Positions 8,052-17,286 of a stretch of DNA of 64,000 nucleotides are shown here, piece after piece. The stretch lies in the NCBI GenBank assembly GCA_023412195.1, contig JAEYNZ010000126.1, positions 131,993 through 195,992 on the forward strand, written 5' to 3'. The notes under the pieces are model-generated. The model ran no database searches. It saw only the letters and a list, made by a program, of their open reading frames with translations, and was not told the origin of the DNA. Source of the DNA: Bacteroidota bacterium (GTDB lineage: Bacteria; Bacteroidota; Bacteroidia; Bacteroidales; Prolixibacteraceae). The translations under genes and the position numbers were made by a program. Every line of letters begins with the position of its first letter. The first letter of the stretch is position 1.

Positions 8052-11000
8052 TTATTCAATTTCCCTATGGTATTCCTGAAGGGATTTAACTTTATAAGCA
8101 CCATTACGTCGCTCCCTGATTCCCTGCGTGGCAGCAAAAGCAGCAGCGGTTGTAGTAATGTATGGGATACCCAGTTTAATGGCAGTTTTTCGAATATAAG
8201 AATCATCATATTCGCTGAGTTTGCCTGCCGGGGTATTAATTACCAGGTCGATTTCCCTGTTTACAAGTGCATCCACAATATTTGGGCGATTTTCGTATAT
8301 TTTATTTATAAACGTAGCTGAAATACCACATTTCTCCAGGTAATTTTTTGTACCTCCCGTAGCCATAATTTCAAATCCCATTTCAACAAAATTTTTAGTT
8401 GTATCCAGAATTTTATCTTTATCCCTGTCGCCAATGGTAATAAGAACAGTTCCTTTAGTTGGCAATGGGGTTTTGGTAGCTTCCTGTGATTTGAAAAAGG
8501 CCAGTCCAAAGGAATCAGCCATCCCAAGTACCTCACCTGTGGAACGCATTTCAGGTCCTAATACAGGATCCACTTCAGGAAACATGTTAAACGGGAAAAC
8601 AGCTTCCTTTACGCCAAAATGCTTTAGCTTTCTTTTTTTAAGTCTGAAATCAGCAAGTTTCTTACCAAGAACTATCTCCGTTGCAATTTTTGCCATTGGG
8701 ATGTTACAGATTTTGGAAACCAGCGGAACTGTGCGAGACGCACGTGGATTAGCTTCCAGAATATAAACCACATCCTTGTAAATTGCATACTGGATATTCA
8801 TCAATCCAACCACTTTCATTTCTATGGCAATACGCCTTGTATAATCTTCAATGGTCTTTATCAGTTCATCTTTAATAATTACAGGTGGAATTACGCATGC
8901 AGAATCGCCTGAATGAATCCCTGCATATTCAATATGCTGCATGACAGCCGGCACAAAGGCATCATGGCCGTCAGCAATGGCATCAGCCTCGGCCTCAATG
9001 GCATCCTCAAGAAACATATCAATGAGCAATGGGCGGTCGGGAGTGACATCCACAGCTTCGGTAACATAATGCCTCAACATCTCCTCATCGATTATAATCT
9101 TCATACCTCTTCCCCCTAAAACATAAGAAGGCCTGACCATCAAGGGGTAACCTATACGTTGTGCAATTTCAAGAGCCTCATCCATGTTACTGGCCATTCC
9201 GGATTCAGGTTGGGGTATAACCAACCTTTCCATCATATTACGGAAAAGGTCACGATCCTCTGCCATGTCTATGGTTTCCGGGCTTGTTCCAATGATTTTT
9301 ACGCCATTGGCTTCCAGTTCTGAGGCAATATTAAGAGGCGTCTGTCCTCCAAACTGAACCACTACTCCCTCAGGCTTTTCCTTCTCATATATGCTCAGCA
9401 CATCCTCGACAGTAAGAGGTTCAAAATATAACCTATGGGAGGTATCATAATCCGTTGAAACGGTTTCAGGGTTACAATTTACCATGATAGATTCAAAACC
9501 TGCATCACGGATGGCAAAAGCAGCATGTACACAACAGTAATCGAACTCTATTCCCTGTCCTATTCTGTTAGGGCCACCACCCAAAACCATTATTTTTTTA
9601 TTGTTGTCGACCGAGACTTTATCAGGCGCATTATAGGTTGAAAAATAGTAAGCTGCATCAGCACCACTGACCGGCACAGGCTCCCAGGATTCTTCCAGTC
9701 CAAGACCTATCCGTCGTAATCTGATTTCCTTCTCTGAAATTCCAAGCAACTTTGCAAGATACTTATCAGCAAATCCATCCTTTTTTGCTTGTATAAAAAG
9801 TTCATCAGGAAGGTTATTTCCTTTGTAAGTCAGGATTATTTCTTCCAGTTCCACAAGTTCCTTCATCTGCTCAATAAACCATGCTTTTATATAAGTTTTC
9901 TGATGCAGCTGATCAACAGTGGCGCCTTTTCGCAAAGCTTCATACATAATGAACTGCCTCTCACTGGAAGCATCCTTCAGCATCAGCATCAGTTCTTCCA
10001 ATGATTTCCTGTTGAAGTCTTTGGCAAAACCCAATCCGTAACGGCCGGTTTCGAGTGACCGGATGGCTTTCTGAAATGCTTCCTTATAATTTTTACCAAT
10101 GCTCATGACTTCACCCACTGCCTGCATCTGGGTCCCCAATTTATCTTTAAGCCCTTCAAACTTCTCATATGCCCATTTTGCAAATTTCACCACAACATAA
10201 TCTCCCCATGGAGTATATTTATCCAGGGTATCTTCACGCCAATAGGGTATTTCATCAAGGGTAAGCCCACCAGCCAGAAGTGCTGAAATAAGAGCAATCG
10301 GGAAGCCAGTGGCTTTTGATGCCAATGCTGACGAACGGGATGTCCGTGGGTTTATTTCAATCACTACTACCCTGCCGGTTTTGGGATCATGTGCAAACTG
10401 CACATTGGTTCCACCTATTACTCCAATATCTTCAACGATCTTATAAGCATAATCCTGCAGCCGCTTCTGAAGTTCAACAGAGATGGTAAGCATTGGTGCT
10501 GTACAAAAAGAATCGCCTGTATGCACTCCAATGGCATCCACATTTTCAATAAAGCAAACCGTAATCATCCTGTTTTTGACATCACGAACCACTTCAAGTT
10601 CCAGTTCTTCCCATCCAAGTACCGATTCCTCTACCAGGATTTGCCCCACCATACTTGCAGCTATACCGCGTGAGGCTATGGTTCTCAATTCATCAGTATT
10701 ATATACAAGCCCACCTCCTGTGCCTCCCATTGTATATGCAGGACGTATGACAACAGGGAATCCAAGATCAGCAGCTACTTTTTCTGCAGCTTCAACAGTT
10801 GTGACTGCAGAACTACGAGGCATGTCTATACCCAGCCGGGACATCGATTTCTTGAATTCAGTACGATCTTCTCCTTTCTCAATCGCTTCAAGATTAACTC
10901 CGATAACCTCCACATCATACTCCTCCAGAATTCCTTTTTTCGCCAGCTGAAGCGACAGGTTCAGAGCAGTCTGACCACCCAGGTTTGGCAATAATGCATC

Positions 11001-11249
11001 GGGCCGTTCCTTTTTAATGATTTCTGTCAGTGCATATTCATTAAGTGGCTCGATATAGGTATAATCTGCCATTTCAGGATCAGTCATAATCGTAGCCGGA
11101 TTAGAATTAACCAGCACAATCTGATAACCCAGGGAGCGCAATGCTTTACATGCCTGCGTTCCGGAATAATCAAATTCACATGCCTGACCTATAATGATAG
11201 GACCAGAACCGATTATTAGTATTTTTTGAAGATCTTCCCGTTTTGGCAT
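8052..11249 (-). CDS. carB: Carbamoyl-phosphate synthase large subunit
   Basis: A 1065-residue enzyme of full family length. It makes carbamoyl phosphate from bicarbonate, glutamine-derived ammonia and two ATP for pyrimidine and arginine synthesis. The two homologous ATP-grasp halves are visible: ILIIGSGPIIIGQACEFDYSG at the start and the matching GGGPNRIGQGIEFDYCCVH near residue 560. PAYTMGGTGGG occurs in the first half and PSYVLGGRGM in the second. The C-terminal MGS-like allosteric domain starts near residue 935 (LPTKGTVLITIGDRDK). The small subunit gene carA is not adjacent and must lie elsewhere. The gene is monocistronic in this window. Confidence 0.97.
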   Translation of the reverse strand: MPKREDLQKILIIGSGPIIIGQACEFDYSGTQACKALRSLGYQIVLVNSNPATIMTDPEMADYTYIEPLNEYALTEIIKKERPDALLPNLGGQTALNLSLQLAKKGILEEYDVEVIGVNLEAIEKGEDRTEFKKSMSRLGIDMPRSSAVTTVEAAEKVAADLGFPVVIRPAYTMGGTGGGLVYNTDELRTIASRGIAASMVGQILVEESVLGWEELELEVVRDVKNRMITVCFIENVDAIGVHTGDSFCTAPMLTISVELQKRLQDYAYKIVEDIGVIGGTNVQFAHDPKTGRVVVIEINPRTSRSSALASKATGFPIALISALLAGGLTLDEIPYWREDTLDKYTPWGDYVVVKFAKWAYEKFEGLKDKLGTQMQAVGEVMSIGKNYKEAFQKAIRSLETGRYGLGFAKDFNRKSLEELMLMLKDASSERQFIMYEALRKGATVDQLHQKTYIKAWFIEQMKELVELEEIILTYKGNNLPDELFIQAKKDGFADKYLAKLLGISEKEIRLRRIGLGLEESWEPVPVSGADAAYYFSTYNAPDKVSVDNNKKIMVLGGGPNRIGQGIEFDYCCVHAAFAIRDAGFESIMVNCNPETVSTDYDTSHRLYFEPLTVEDVLSIYEKEKPEGVVVQFGGQTPLNIASELEANGVKIIGTSPETIDMAEDRDLFRNMMERLVIPQPESGMASNMDEALEIAQRIGYPLMVRPSYVLGGRGMKIIIDEEMLRHYVTEAVDVTPDRPLLIDMFLEDAIEAEADAIADGHDAFVPAVMQHIEYAGIHSGDSACVIPPVIIKDELIKTIEDYTRRIAIEMKVVGLMNIQYAIYKDVVYILEANPRASRTVPLVSKICNIPMAKIATEIVLGKKLADFRLKKRKLKHFGVKEAVFPFNMFPEVDPVLGPEMRSTGEVLGMADSFGLAFFKSQEATKTPLPTKGTVLITIGDRDKDKILDTTKNFVEMGFEIMATGGTKNYLEKCGISATFINKIYENRPNIVDALVNREIDLVINTPAGKLSEYDDSYIRKTAIKLGIPYITTTAAAFAATQGIRERRNGAYKVKSLQEYHREIE

Positions 11250-11456
11250 AAAACTGAATTTTTTAAGAGTTATTTTTTTAACTATTACAAAAGTGCCTTT
11301 AAATTTTTATTTTTTCCAACTGAACATGCTAAAAAATGTTGATTTGATAATTACTTTATGTGAATCACGAATATTTAAAAATTCAGGTCATCTTAATTTT
11401 ATAATAATATAACCATAACGGAACATGAGAACTGTTTTAAAGACGAACAATTGTTG

Positions 11457-11464
11457 TATTTTTG
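11457..11464 (+). promoter_or_regulatory. Putative Bacteroidota -7 box (TATTTTTG)
   Basis: An exact match to the phylum-typical TAnnTTTG -7 element, 23 bp before the metallophosphoesterase start. No convincing -33 TTTG is present at the usual spacing, so this is a moderate-strength assignment. Confidence 0.4.
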
Positions 11465-11487
11465 GGTTCTAGTGTTAAACAGCATTA

Positions 11488-12645
11488 ATGGATAAGAGCA
11501 AAACATATATGATATTTTTTATTGTAGTATTTTCTGTAAACCTGATAGTAAATTTTTATATCTTTTTTCGTACAAAAGCCTTGTTCCCTGAAAGTACAGC
11601 TGCATGGTGGATAACAACCATCCTGTTCTGGCTTTTGGCTTTTGCTTATGTTATCGGGCGGATTACAGAACGCAACGGATCGGAACTGATTGCAGAAGGT
11701 TTTATAAAATCTGGTTCTATATGGCTTGGAGCCATGGTTTATCTTACACTGTTGTTCTTACTTGCAGATATTTTACGCGGCCTTAATTCCTTATTTCATT
11801 TTACTGATTACCTGGGGTTCAACTGGAATGACAGCAAAGGCAAAGTAACCATTTGGCTTGTTTATGGGGTGACTGCTGCCATCCTGCTCGTGGGTTTTAT
11901 CAATGCGAAAAGTCCTGTTGTTAAAAAAATTTCTGTAAATGTAGGGAAACAAGTTCCGGACGGTGTGATAAAGGTAGTACTTGCCAGCGATTTACATTTA
12001 GGCATGATGAACTCTACAAACAGCCTGAAGAAAATGGTCTCTCTTATCAACAACCAGAATGCCGATCTTATTCTTTTAGGTGGTGATGTATTTGATGAAG
12101 ATCTTGGTCCGGTGATCCGCAACAATTTGGGTGACCTGTTAAAGAATTTGAAGGCAAAACACGGTGTTTATGCGGTACTTGGCAACCATGAATTTTATGG
12201 TAATGCCGCTGAAGCTCAAAAGTATTTAACCGATCATCATGTGACCGTTTTGCGCGACAGCATTACGGTACTTGAGAATGGTATAACAATAATAGGCAGA
12301 GAAGATCTGACAGCAGAAAGAATGTATGGCCGCAAAAGGAAATCGCTGGAGCAGTTGCTTGACGGGACGAACACTTCGAACATAATTCTCATGCTTGATC
12401 ATCAGCCCTATCATGTAGCAGAGGTTGCAGAGAGTCCGGTTGACCTGCAGGTATCAGGTCATACGCATAACGGGCAGATGTGGCCTTTTAATTATATTAC
12501 AAGCGCAATCTTTGATATAAGCGAAGGATATCGAAAAATAAATGGAACCCATTTTTATGTATCCTCCGGATACGGTACCTGGGGACCACCCATCCGCACC
12601 AACAGCCGTTCTGAAATCATAGTTATTGAAATTTCAGGAAATTGA
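11488..12645 (+). CDS. Membrane-anchored metallophosphoesterase
   Basis: A 385-residue protein with four hydrophobic segments in the first 150 residues, followed by a calcineurin-like phosphoesterase domain. All metal-binding blocks are present: ASDLHLG (near 168), GGDVFDE (near 198), LGNHEFYG (near 231), DHQPYH (near 308) and SGHTHNGQ (near 328). This is the YkuE/YaeI-like group of two-metal phosphoesterases. Some members hydrolyse UDP-diacylglucosamine or other phosphodiesters at the membrane, but the substrate cannot be inferred here. The gene stands alone, divergent from carB. Confidence 0.88.
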   Translation: MDKSKTYMIFFIVVFSVNLIVNFYIFFRTKALFPESTAAWWITTILFWLLAFAYVIGRITERNGSELIAEGFIKSGSIWLGAMVYLTLLFLLADILRGLNSLFHFTDYLGFNWNDSKGKVTIWLVYGVTAAILLVGFINAKSPVVKKISVNVGKQVPDGVIKVVLASDLHLGMMNSTNSLKKMVSLINNQNADLILLGGDVFDEDLGPVIRNNLGDLLKNLKAKHGVYAVLGNHEFYGNAAEAQKYLTDHHVTVLRDSITVLENGITIIGREDLTAERMYGRKRKSLEQLLDGTNTSNIILMLDHQPYHVAEVAESPVDLQVSGHTHNGQMWPFNYITSAIFDISEGYRKINGTHFYVSSGYGTWGPPIRTNSRSEIIVIEISGN

Positions 12646-12754
12646 TTTTCGTGTTTATTATCATCATTATAAGGAAGAGCAACCAGACAAACACGCCTAT
12701 GATACCACCGGTGTCCTTTAAAATATAAATTAACAGGAAATCATCTTCAGCCAT
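12623..12754 (-). CDS. Possible 43-residue single-span membrane protein
   Basis: A short ORF not previously delimited. It has an ATG at 12752-12754 and a stop at 12623-12625, whose end overlaps the last codons of the metallophosphoesterase on the other strand. The product begins MAEDDFLLIYILKDTGG, continues as a strongly hydrophobic stretch of about 20 residues and ends in a basic tail. It follows the GH16 gene by 26 bp on the same strand. I do not recognise a family. An acidic N-terminus, one membrane span and a basic C-terminus are plausible for a small membrane protein, but chance cannot be excluded. Confidence 0.3.
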   Translation of the reverse strand: MAEDDFLLIYILKDTGGIIGVFVWLLFLIMMIINTKINFLKFQ

Positions 12755-12780
12755 GAGAATAAGGCAGGCCTCAAATGGCT

Positions 12781-13599
12781 TCATTCCTCCAATTCAAAGA
12801 CCTTTACATAATCAATGTAGTACTTTTGAGGGAAAATGGATTCATCAATACCTTGCTGACCTCCCCAACCGCCTCCTATGGCAAGGTTTAAAATGAGATA
12901 ATGCGGCTTGTCGAACGGCCAGGTATCGGCTCCCCTATTTTCATTTTCATAGACAAGGTAACATTCATCATCAATAAAAAATTCAATGCGGTCGTCATAC
13001 CATTCAATTGAATAGGTATAAAAAAGATCATAAGGTTTTTCAAGGGTCAGCTTGTTTCCCTTTGCAGTTCCCTGTACATGATTATATGCTTTTGTATGAA
13101 TGTTGCCATGAACTACATCAGGGTCATAGCCGACATTTTCCATAATATCAATTTCACCGCATTCCGGCCAGCCGGTACCTGTCTGGAAACTATTGCCCAA
13201 CATCCATATAGCAGGCCATGTACCTCTTCCGGCAGGCAGTTTTGCCCTAACCTCCACCCTACCATACATAATGCTTTTCTTTCCATACGTATGTATACTT
13301 GCTGAGGTAATTTTATTTCCCTTCCAGTTATCTTTTCTAGCTTCAATTATAAGGTTGCCATCCTCAACTCTTGCATTTTCTGATCTTCCCCTTGTATAAA
13401 ACTGAGCTTCGTTGTTCCTGACATAGCCTTCCTCATAGCTCCAAATTGCAGTGTCGGGAAGGCCTGAGTAACTAAAGTTCTCCTCCCACACAAGTTTCCA
13501 TTTTCCTTTTTCACGAACAGGATTATTTGCATGGCTGAATGACCAGAAACACATTATAAAACATACTATCAATCTAAAACAGGTGATTTTACTTTTCAT
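12781..13599 (-). CDS. Secreted GH16-family beta-glucanase
   Basis: A 272-residue exported glycoside hydrolase with a signal peptide of about 24 residues (basic start, hydrophobic core, ending SHA). The GH16 catalytic signature is intact: GEIDIMEN, with E149 as likely nucleophile, D151, and E154 as acid/base. WSYEEGYVRNNEAQFYT upstream and HYLILNLAIGGGWGG downstream are typical of bacterial laminarinases and licheninases. GH16 enzymes cleave beta-1,3 or mixed beta-1,3/1,4 glucans. No SusC/SusD pair or sulfatase is adjacent, so this is not part of a recognisable polysaccharide-utilisation locus. A good -7 box lies just upstream. Confidence 0.9.
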   Translation of the reverse strand: MKSKITCFRLIVCFIMCFWSFSHANNPVREKGKWKLVWEENFSYSGLPDTAIWSYEEGYVRNNEAQFYTRGRSENARVEDGNLIIEARKDNWKGNKITSASIHTYGKKSIMYGRVEVRAKLPAGRGTWPAIWMLGNSFQTGTGWPECGEIDIMENVGYDPDVVHGNIHTKAYNHVQGTAKGNKLTLEKPYDLFYTYSIEWYDDRIEFFIDDECYLVYENENRGADTWPFDKPHYLILNLAIGGGWGGQQGIDESIFPQKYYIDYVKVFELEE

Positions 13600-13622
13600 A
13601 CTGCTGTAAATTAGCTTTTAAT

Positions 13623-13630
13623 CAAAGATA
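13623..13630 (-). promoter_or_regulatory. Putative -7 box (TATCTTTG) for the GH16 gene
   Basis: An exact TAnnTTTG match on the minus strand, 23 bp before the GH16 start codon. This spacing would give a short leader. The -33 element is not clear. Confidence 0.45.
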
Positions 13631-13760
13631 AAAACAATAATCCATCTTGATATACTCCACACATTTTTTAACTTCAGGTTGGTCGTGTTACTACAGCTTA
13701 ACTCTTGTTTAAATAATTTGTAATTCATGATGATTCTGATAATTATCTCTTTTGATATGT

Positions 13761-13768
13761 TAATTTTG
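13761..13768 (+). promoter_or_regulatory. Putative -7 box (TAATTTTG) for the HAD phosphatase gene
   Basis: An exact TAnnTTTG match 19 bp before the ATG at 13788, consistent with a very short leader. It would also drive the overlapping AEC transporter gene. Confidence 0.45.
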
Positions 13769-13787
13769 CGGCAAATCATAAAAAGAT

Positions 13788-14393
13788 ATGGGTTTACATG
13801 TTCACCCTGAAGCCAGGGCGTTAATATTTGATCTTGATGGCACACTTTCAAATTCTCTGCCTGTGCATCTTTCTACCTGGAACCGCATAGGTGAAAGGTA
13901 CGGATTCAAATTTGATCCGAAGATATTATACGAAATGACAGGAATGCCTACTATTGATTTTGCCAGGAGAGTAGTTGAACAATATGGCCTCTCAATAACT
14001 CCCGAAGAGGTAGTTAAGCTTAAACAGCAGTCCTTCTGGGAATCTGCAGCATTATTGAAACCTGTAGAGGAAATGATTGCCATTGTAAAAGAGTATCATG
14101 GCAGGTTACCTATGTCAGTGGGAACCGGGGCGAGCCGTAAAAGTGCCGAAGTTCAACTGAATGCCCTTGATATTACCAGATATTTCGATTTTATTGTATC
14201 TGCTGAAGACGTTACACTTCATAAACCTGAACCTGAAACATTTTTATTGTGTGCTGAACTTATGAAAGTAGAGCCTTCGAAGTGCCAGGTATTCGAAGAT
14301 GGGGATCTGGGAATAGCTGCAGCACAAAAAGCCGGAATGATAGTGACTGACGTCAGGCCGCATATAAACTATGGCGAATGGATGCAATCCTGA
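13788..14393 (+). CDS. HAD-superfamily phosphatase, beta-phosphoglucomutase-like
   Basis: A 201-residue cytoplasmic hydrolase. The HAD motifs are complete: FDLDGTLSNS (nucleophile and acid/base aspartates near residues 12-14), GTGASRK in the second motif position, a lysine in HKPEPETF and the acidic EDGDLGIAAA. The helical cap between motifs I and II and the Gly-Met-Pro segment resemble beta-phosphoglucomutase and YqaB-type sugar phosphatases. The substrate is probably a sugar phosphate but cannot be fixed. The next gene starts inside its last codons (16-bp overlap in another frame), indicating translational coupling. Confidence 0.85.
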   Translation: MGLHVHPEARALIFDLDGTLSNSLPVHLSTWNRIGERYGFKFDPKILYEMTGMPTIDFARRVVEQYGLSITPEEVVKLKQQSFWESAALLKPVEEMIAIVKEYHGRLPMSVGTGASRKSAEVQLNALDITRYFDFIVSAEDVTLHKPEPETFLLCAELMKVEPSKCQVFEDGDLGIAAAQKAGMIVTDVRPHINYGEWMQS

Positions 14394-15307
14394 ATTCATT
14401 TGAAACTGTTCTACCCCTTTTCCTTGTAATCCTTACAGGTGCAATTTTTTCCCGTACAGGAGCAGCCTCTCATAACTGGGTAGAAGTTTTGAATAAGTAT
14501 GCTCTGTGAATAGGCTTTCCGGCGCTGGTAGTATATTCATTGATGCAACTTGAAGGCCAGATACAAAATTTCCTGTCACTTATTCTTCTTAATTCAGCAT
14601 ACCTTATTGCCTGCATGGCCCTTGTTTATTTTCTTGCTATGCTATTCCCACTAAAATCAAAAATGAAACAATCATTGTTTCTTATCATTCCTTTTGGAAA
14701 TATTGCCTACCTGGGCATTCCTGTTTTGGAAAACACCTATGGGCAAGGCATCCTGCCTGTTGCAGCAATATTATCTGCAGTATATGTTTTCTGGATGCTA
14801 ACCCTGGCACTTGTTCTTGTAGAGATAAATGGAAACAGTTCAATTGATATAAAAAAAATGACCTTCAGCCTGCTTAAAAATCCTCTGCTGATTTCAGTAT
14901 TTATAGGAATTGCAATTGTAGTATTTAAAATTCCTGTGCCAAAGGTTGCCGTACAAACAATAAAACTGTTCTCTCAATCGGTAACAGCTGTTGTACTGTT
15001 TTCACTGGGTATATTTATAGGTTTGCAGAAAATAGGCAATACGTTAGAGTGGGCACAGGTCGTGCTTATCTCGACAACCTCAATGATCATTATACCTGCA
15101 CTGTTATACCTGGCACTTCGATTTGCAAACCTTCCTCCTGAAGAACTTAAGGCATCAGTAATAGATGCTGCAATGCCTCTGGGACTTACACCTTACGCAC
15201 TTTCTGTGCAATACCAGCTTGAAATAAAACTATTTGCCCGTGTCGTTGTTTTTGGCACATTGATTTCAGTGGTCGTCATTCCGCTGTGGATTTTCATTCT
15301 CGGATGA
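14378..15307 (+). pseudogene. Auxin-efflux-carrier (AEC) family transporter interrupted by an in-frame TGA
   Basis: The full frame from ATG 14378 to the stop at 15305-15307 would encode about 309 residues, the normal AEC length of roughly 300. Codon 44, at 14507-14509, is TGA. Sequence on both sides is family-like and in the same frame: an N-terminal helix VLPLFLVILTG and LNKYAL before the stop, IGFPALVVYSL directly after it, then FGNIAYLGIPV and PLGLTPYALSV further on. No frameshift is present; one substitution suffices. Reassignment of TGA to a sense codon is unlikely, because many intact genes here end in TGA. A TTG/ATG near 14540 could restart translation but would lose the first transmembrane helix and half of the second. 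Either a recent pseudogene or a base-call error. Confidence 0.8.
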
Positions 15308-15322
15308 AAATCTTTCCAGAGG

Positions 15323-16603
15323 TCAATATGCAAAAAGCGGAAAAACCTTCATCATTTCATGCACTTTAGCAGAAATAGATTTCAGAACTTTTTCATCATC
15401 TATATTTGAAATGACCTCATCAATCATTTGTACGATCTCAGGCATCATATCCTCCTTCACTCCACGGGTAGTAATGGCAGGCGTTCCCACTCTTAATCCG
15501 GATGTCTGAAATGGTGAACGGCTGTCGAATGGGACCATGTTTTTATTTACTGTAATGTCTGCCCGCACAAGCACATTTTCCACCTGCCTGCCTGTAACAG
15601 CAGGAAATTTTGTTCGAAGGTCGATAAGCATGGAATGATTGTCAGTACCCCCTGAAATAACCTTATATCCCAGGTCTATAAATGCGTTTGCCATTACCTG
15701 TGCATTCTTCTGAACCTGCCGCTGATACTCTTTAAATTCAGGGGCAAGCGCTTCTCCAAAGGCCACTGCCTTTGAAGCAATTACATGCTCAAGAGGCCCT
15801 CCCTGCTGACCTGGGAAAACTGACGAATCGAACAATGACGACATCATTCTGACTTCTCCCTTTTTAGTAGCAATCCCCCACGGATTTTCAAAATCCTTTC
15901 CTATAAGAATGATCCCTCCGCGCGGACCCCTTAATGTTTTATGGGTAGTTGAAGTTACTACATGTGCATGTTTAACCGGGTTATCAAGCAACCCAGCTGC
16001 AATCAAGCCTGCCGGGTGTGCCATATCAATCATAAGCAGGGCTCCAACCTTATCGGCAATCTTGCGCATACGCGGGTAATCCCATTCACGGCTGTATGCT
16101 GATGCCCCTCCAATAATCAATTTGGGTTTATGTTCCAGAGCGAGGGCTTCCATCTCATCATAATCAACAAGTCCTGTATCTTCCTTAACCCGGTATCCCA
16201 CCGGATTGTATAGTATACCTGAACTGTTCACAGGTGAACCGTGAGAAAGATGGCCTCCGTGTGAAAGATCAAGTCCCAGAAAAGTATCACCTGGTTTTAA
16301 TATTACACTGAGCACAGCAGCATTTGCCTGCGCCCCGGAATGAGGTTGAACATTGGCCCATTCTGCACCATACAGTTTGCATATGCGGTCAATGGCCAGT
16401 TGTTCGGTCTGATCTACAAACTGACATCCGCCATAGTATCGGTGCCCGGGATACCCTTCAGCATATTTATTTGTCATAACTGATCCCATTGCCTCAAGCA
16501 CCTGGTCACTTACAAAATTCTCGGATGCAATCAATTCAATTCCGCTCAGCTGGCGCTCACGTTCTTTTTGAATAATATCAAATACCAGTGTATCCCTTTT
16601 CAT
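15323..16603 (-). CDS. glyA: Serine hydroxymethyltransferase
   Basis: A 426-residue PLP enzyme that interconverts serine and glycine while loading tetrahydrofolate with a one-carbon unit. The family blocks are complete: ELIASENFVS near the N-terminus, NKYAEGYPGHRYYGGC, QPHSGAQANAAV, and the PLP-lysine motif VVTSTTHKTLRGPRGG with the Schiff-base lysine in THKT. SGGTDNHSMLIDLR and GLRVGTPAITTRG are near the C-terminus. The length matches the family. The gene is monocistronic with a strong -7 box, and converges with the broken AEC transporter, with only 15 bp between the two stops. Confidence 0.97.
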   Translation of the reverse strand: MKRDTLVFDIIQKERERQLSGIELIASENFVSDQVLEAMGSVMTNKYAEGYPGHRYYGGCQFVDQTEQLAIDRICKLYGAEWANVQPHSGAQANAAVLSVILKPGDTFLGLDLSHGGHLSHGSPVNSSGILYNPVGYRVKEDTGLVDYDEMEALALEHKPKLIIGGASAYSREWDYPRMRKIADKVGALLMIDMAHPAGLIAAGLLDNPVKHAHVVTSTTHKTLRGPRGGIILIGKDFENPWGIATKKGEVRMMSSLFDSSVFPGQQGGPLEHVIASKAVAFGEALAPEFKEYQRQVQKNAQVMANAFIDLGYKVISGGTDNHSMLIDLRTKFPAVTGRQVENVLVRADITVNKNMVPFDSRSPFQTSGLRVGTPAITTRGVKEDMMPEIVQMIDEVISNIDDEKVLKSISAKVHEMMKVFPLFAY

Positions 16604-16628
16604 TTTTCTGAAAATTTGAAATAATGTC

Positions 16629-16636
16629 CAAAGGTA
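16629..16636 (-). promoter_or_regulatory. Putative -7 box (TACCTTTG) for glyA
   Basis: An exact TAnnTTTG element on the minus strand, 25 bp before the glyA start. No strong -33 TTTG is visible. Confidence 0.45.
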
Positions 16637-16777
16637 GTATAATTAAAAAAAGCCCCTGAGGGAAGAAGCTTCTAAAAACTCACTATTTTTGAACAATTAA
16701 TCTTGAAGTGACTGATCTTGCTTAAGTGAAATACGATCTATAAAATAACATTACGGTTTTCCTGAAAAAAATAAGAT

Positions 16778-17185
16778 TTGAAACAACCTGAAAACATATA
16801 CCAGCGACCGGCACTGTTAAGTGCACTGTGCTTTTTAACTTTTACGGGCAGCATCATTGGGTTTATTGGTTACTTTATTGCCGCCCTTTTTTTTGAAGAA
16901 GTTTCAGAACTCATTATCAGGTATTCTTCATGGCATACAACCAGCGAAATCTCCCCTTTCTATTTTCTTATCCTGATGGTGTTTTACTCCTTTTCTCTCA
17001 TTGGAGCAATAAGGATGTGGAAACTGCATCGTGACGGTTACTTCATATATGTGCCGGCACAACTTATCATACTGCTTCTTCCGGTGATCTGGATCAACTT
17101 GCAGGCCCTGTCAGTTACCAACACTCTATTTACAATTGTTTTTATTACAGGTTATACACTTAATGTAAAATATATGAAGCATTAA
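16778..17185 (+). CDS. Hypothetical four-helix membrane protein with TTG start
   Basis: A 135-residue protein with four hydrophobic segments (about 14-37, 62-80, 90-108 and 112-130). The frame is closed upstream by a TAA at 16772-16774 and there is no ATG in the first 60 codons, so TTG at 16778 is the likely start. A TATTTTTG -7-like box lies at 16684-16691. I do not recognise a family. The compact alternating hydrophobic design suggests a small integral membrane protein without obvious catalytic residues. It lies between glyA (divergent) and an MDR oxidoreductase. Confidence 0.55.
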   Translation: MKQPENIYQRPALLSALCFLTFTGSIIGFIGYFIAALFFEEVSELIIRYSSWHTTSEISPFYFLILMVFYSFSLIGAIRMWKLHRDGYFIYVPAQLIILLLPVIWINLQALSVTNTLFTIVFITGYTLNVKYMKH

Positions 17186-17286
17186 GATTAAAATGGCTGT
17201 ATCATGCTTAAACATGATTTGATCTTCCATTAAACCAAAACACCTATACAATGTTAAGAATACAAACCCTAAACATTTCATAGCAA

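Noticed and set aside
14501..14515. TGA as tryptophan (recoded genetic code) or selenocysteine
   Set aside because: Many intact genes in the window end in TGA, tryptophan is encoded by TGG throughout, and no selenocysteine-type hairpin is evident.
16664..16673. Perfect palindrome AGAAGCTTCT upstream of glyA
   Set aside because: A single 10-bp palindrome in A/T-rich DNA is expected by chance and has no matching partner site.
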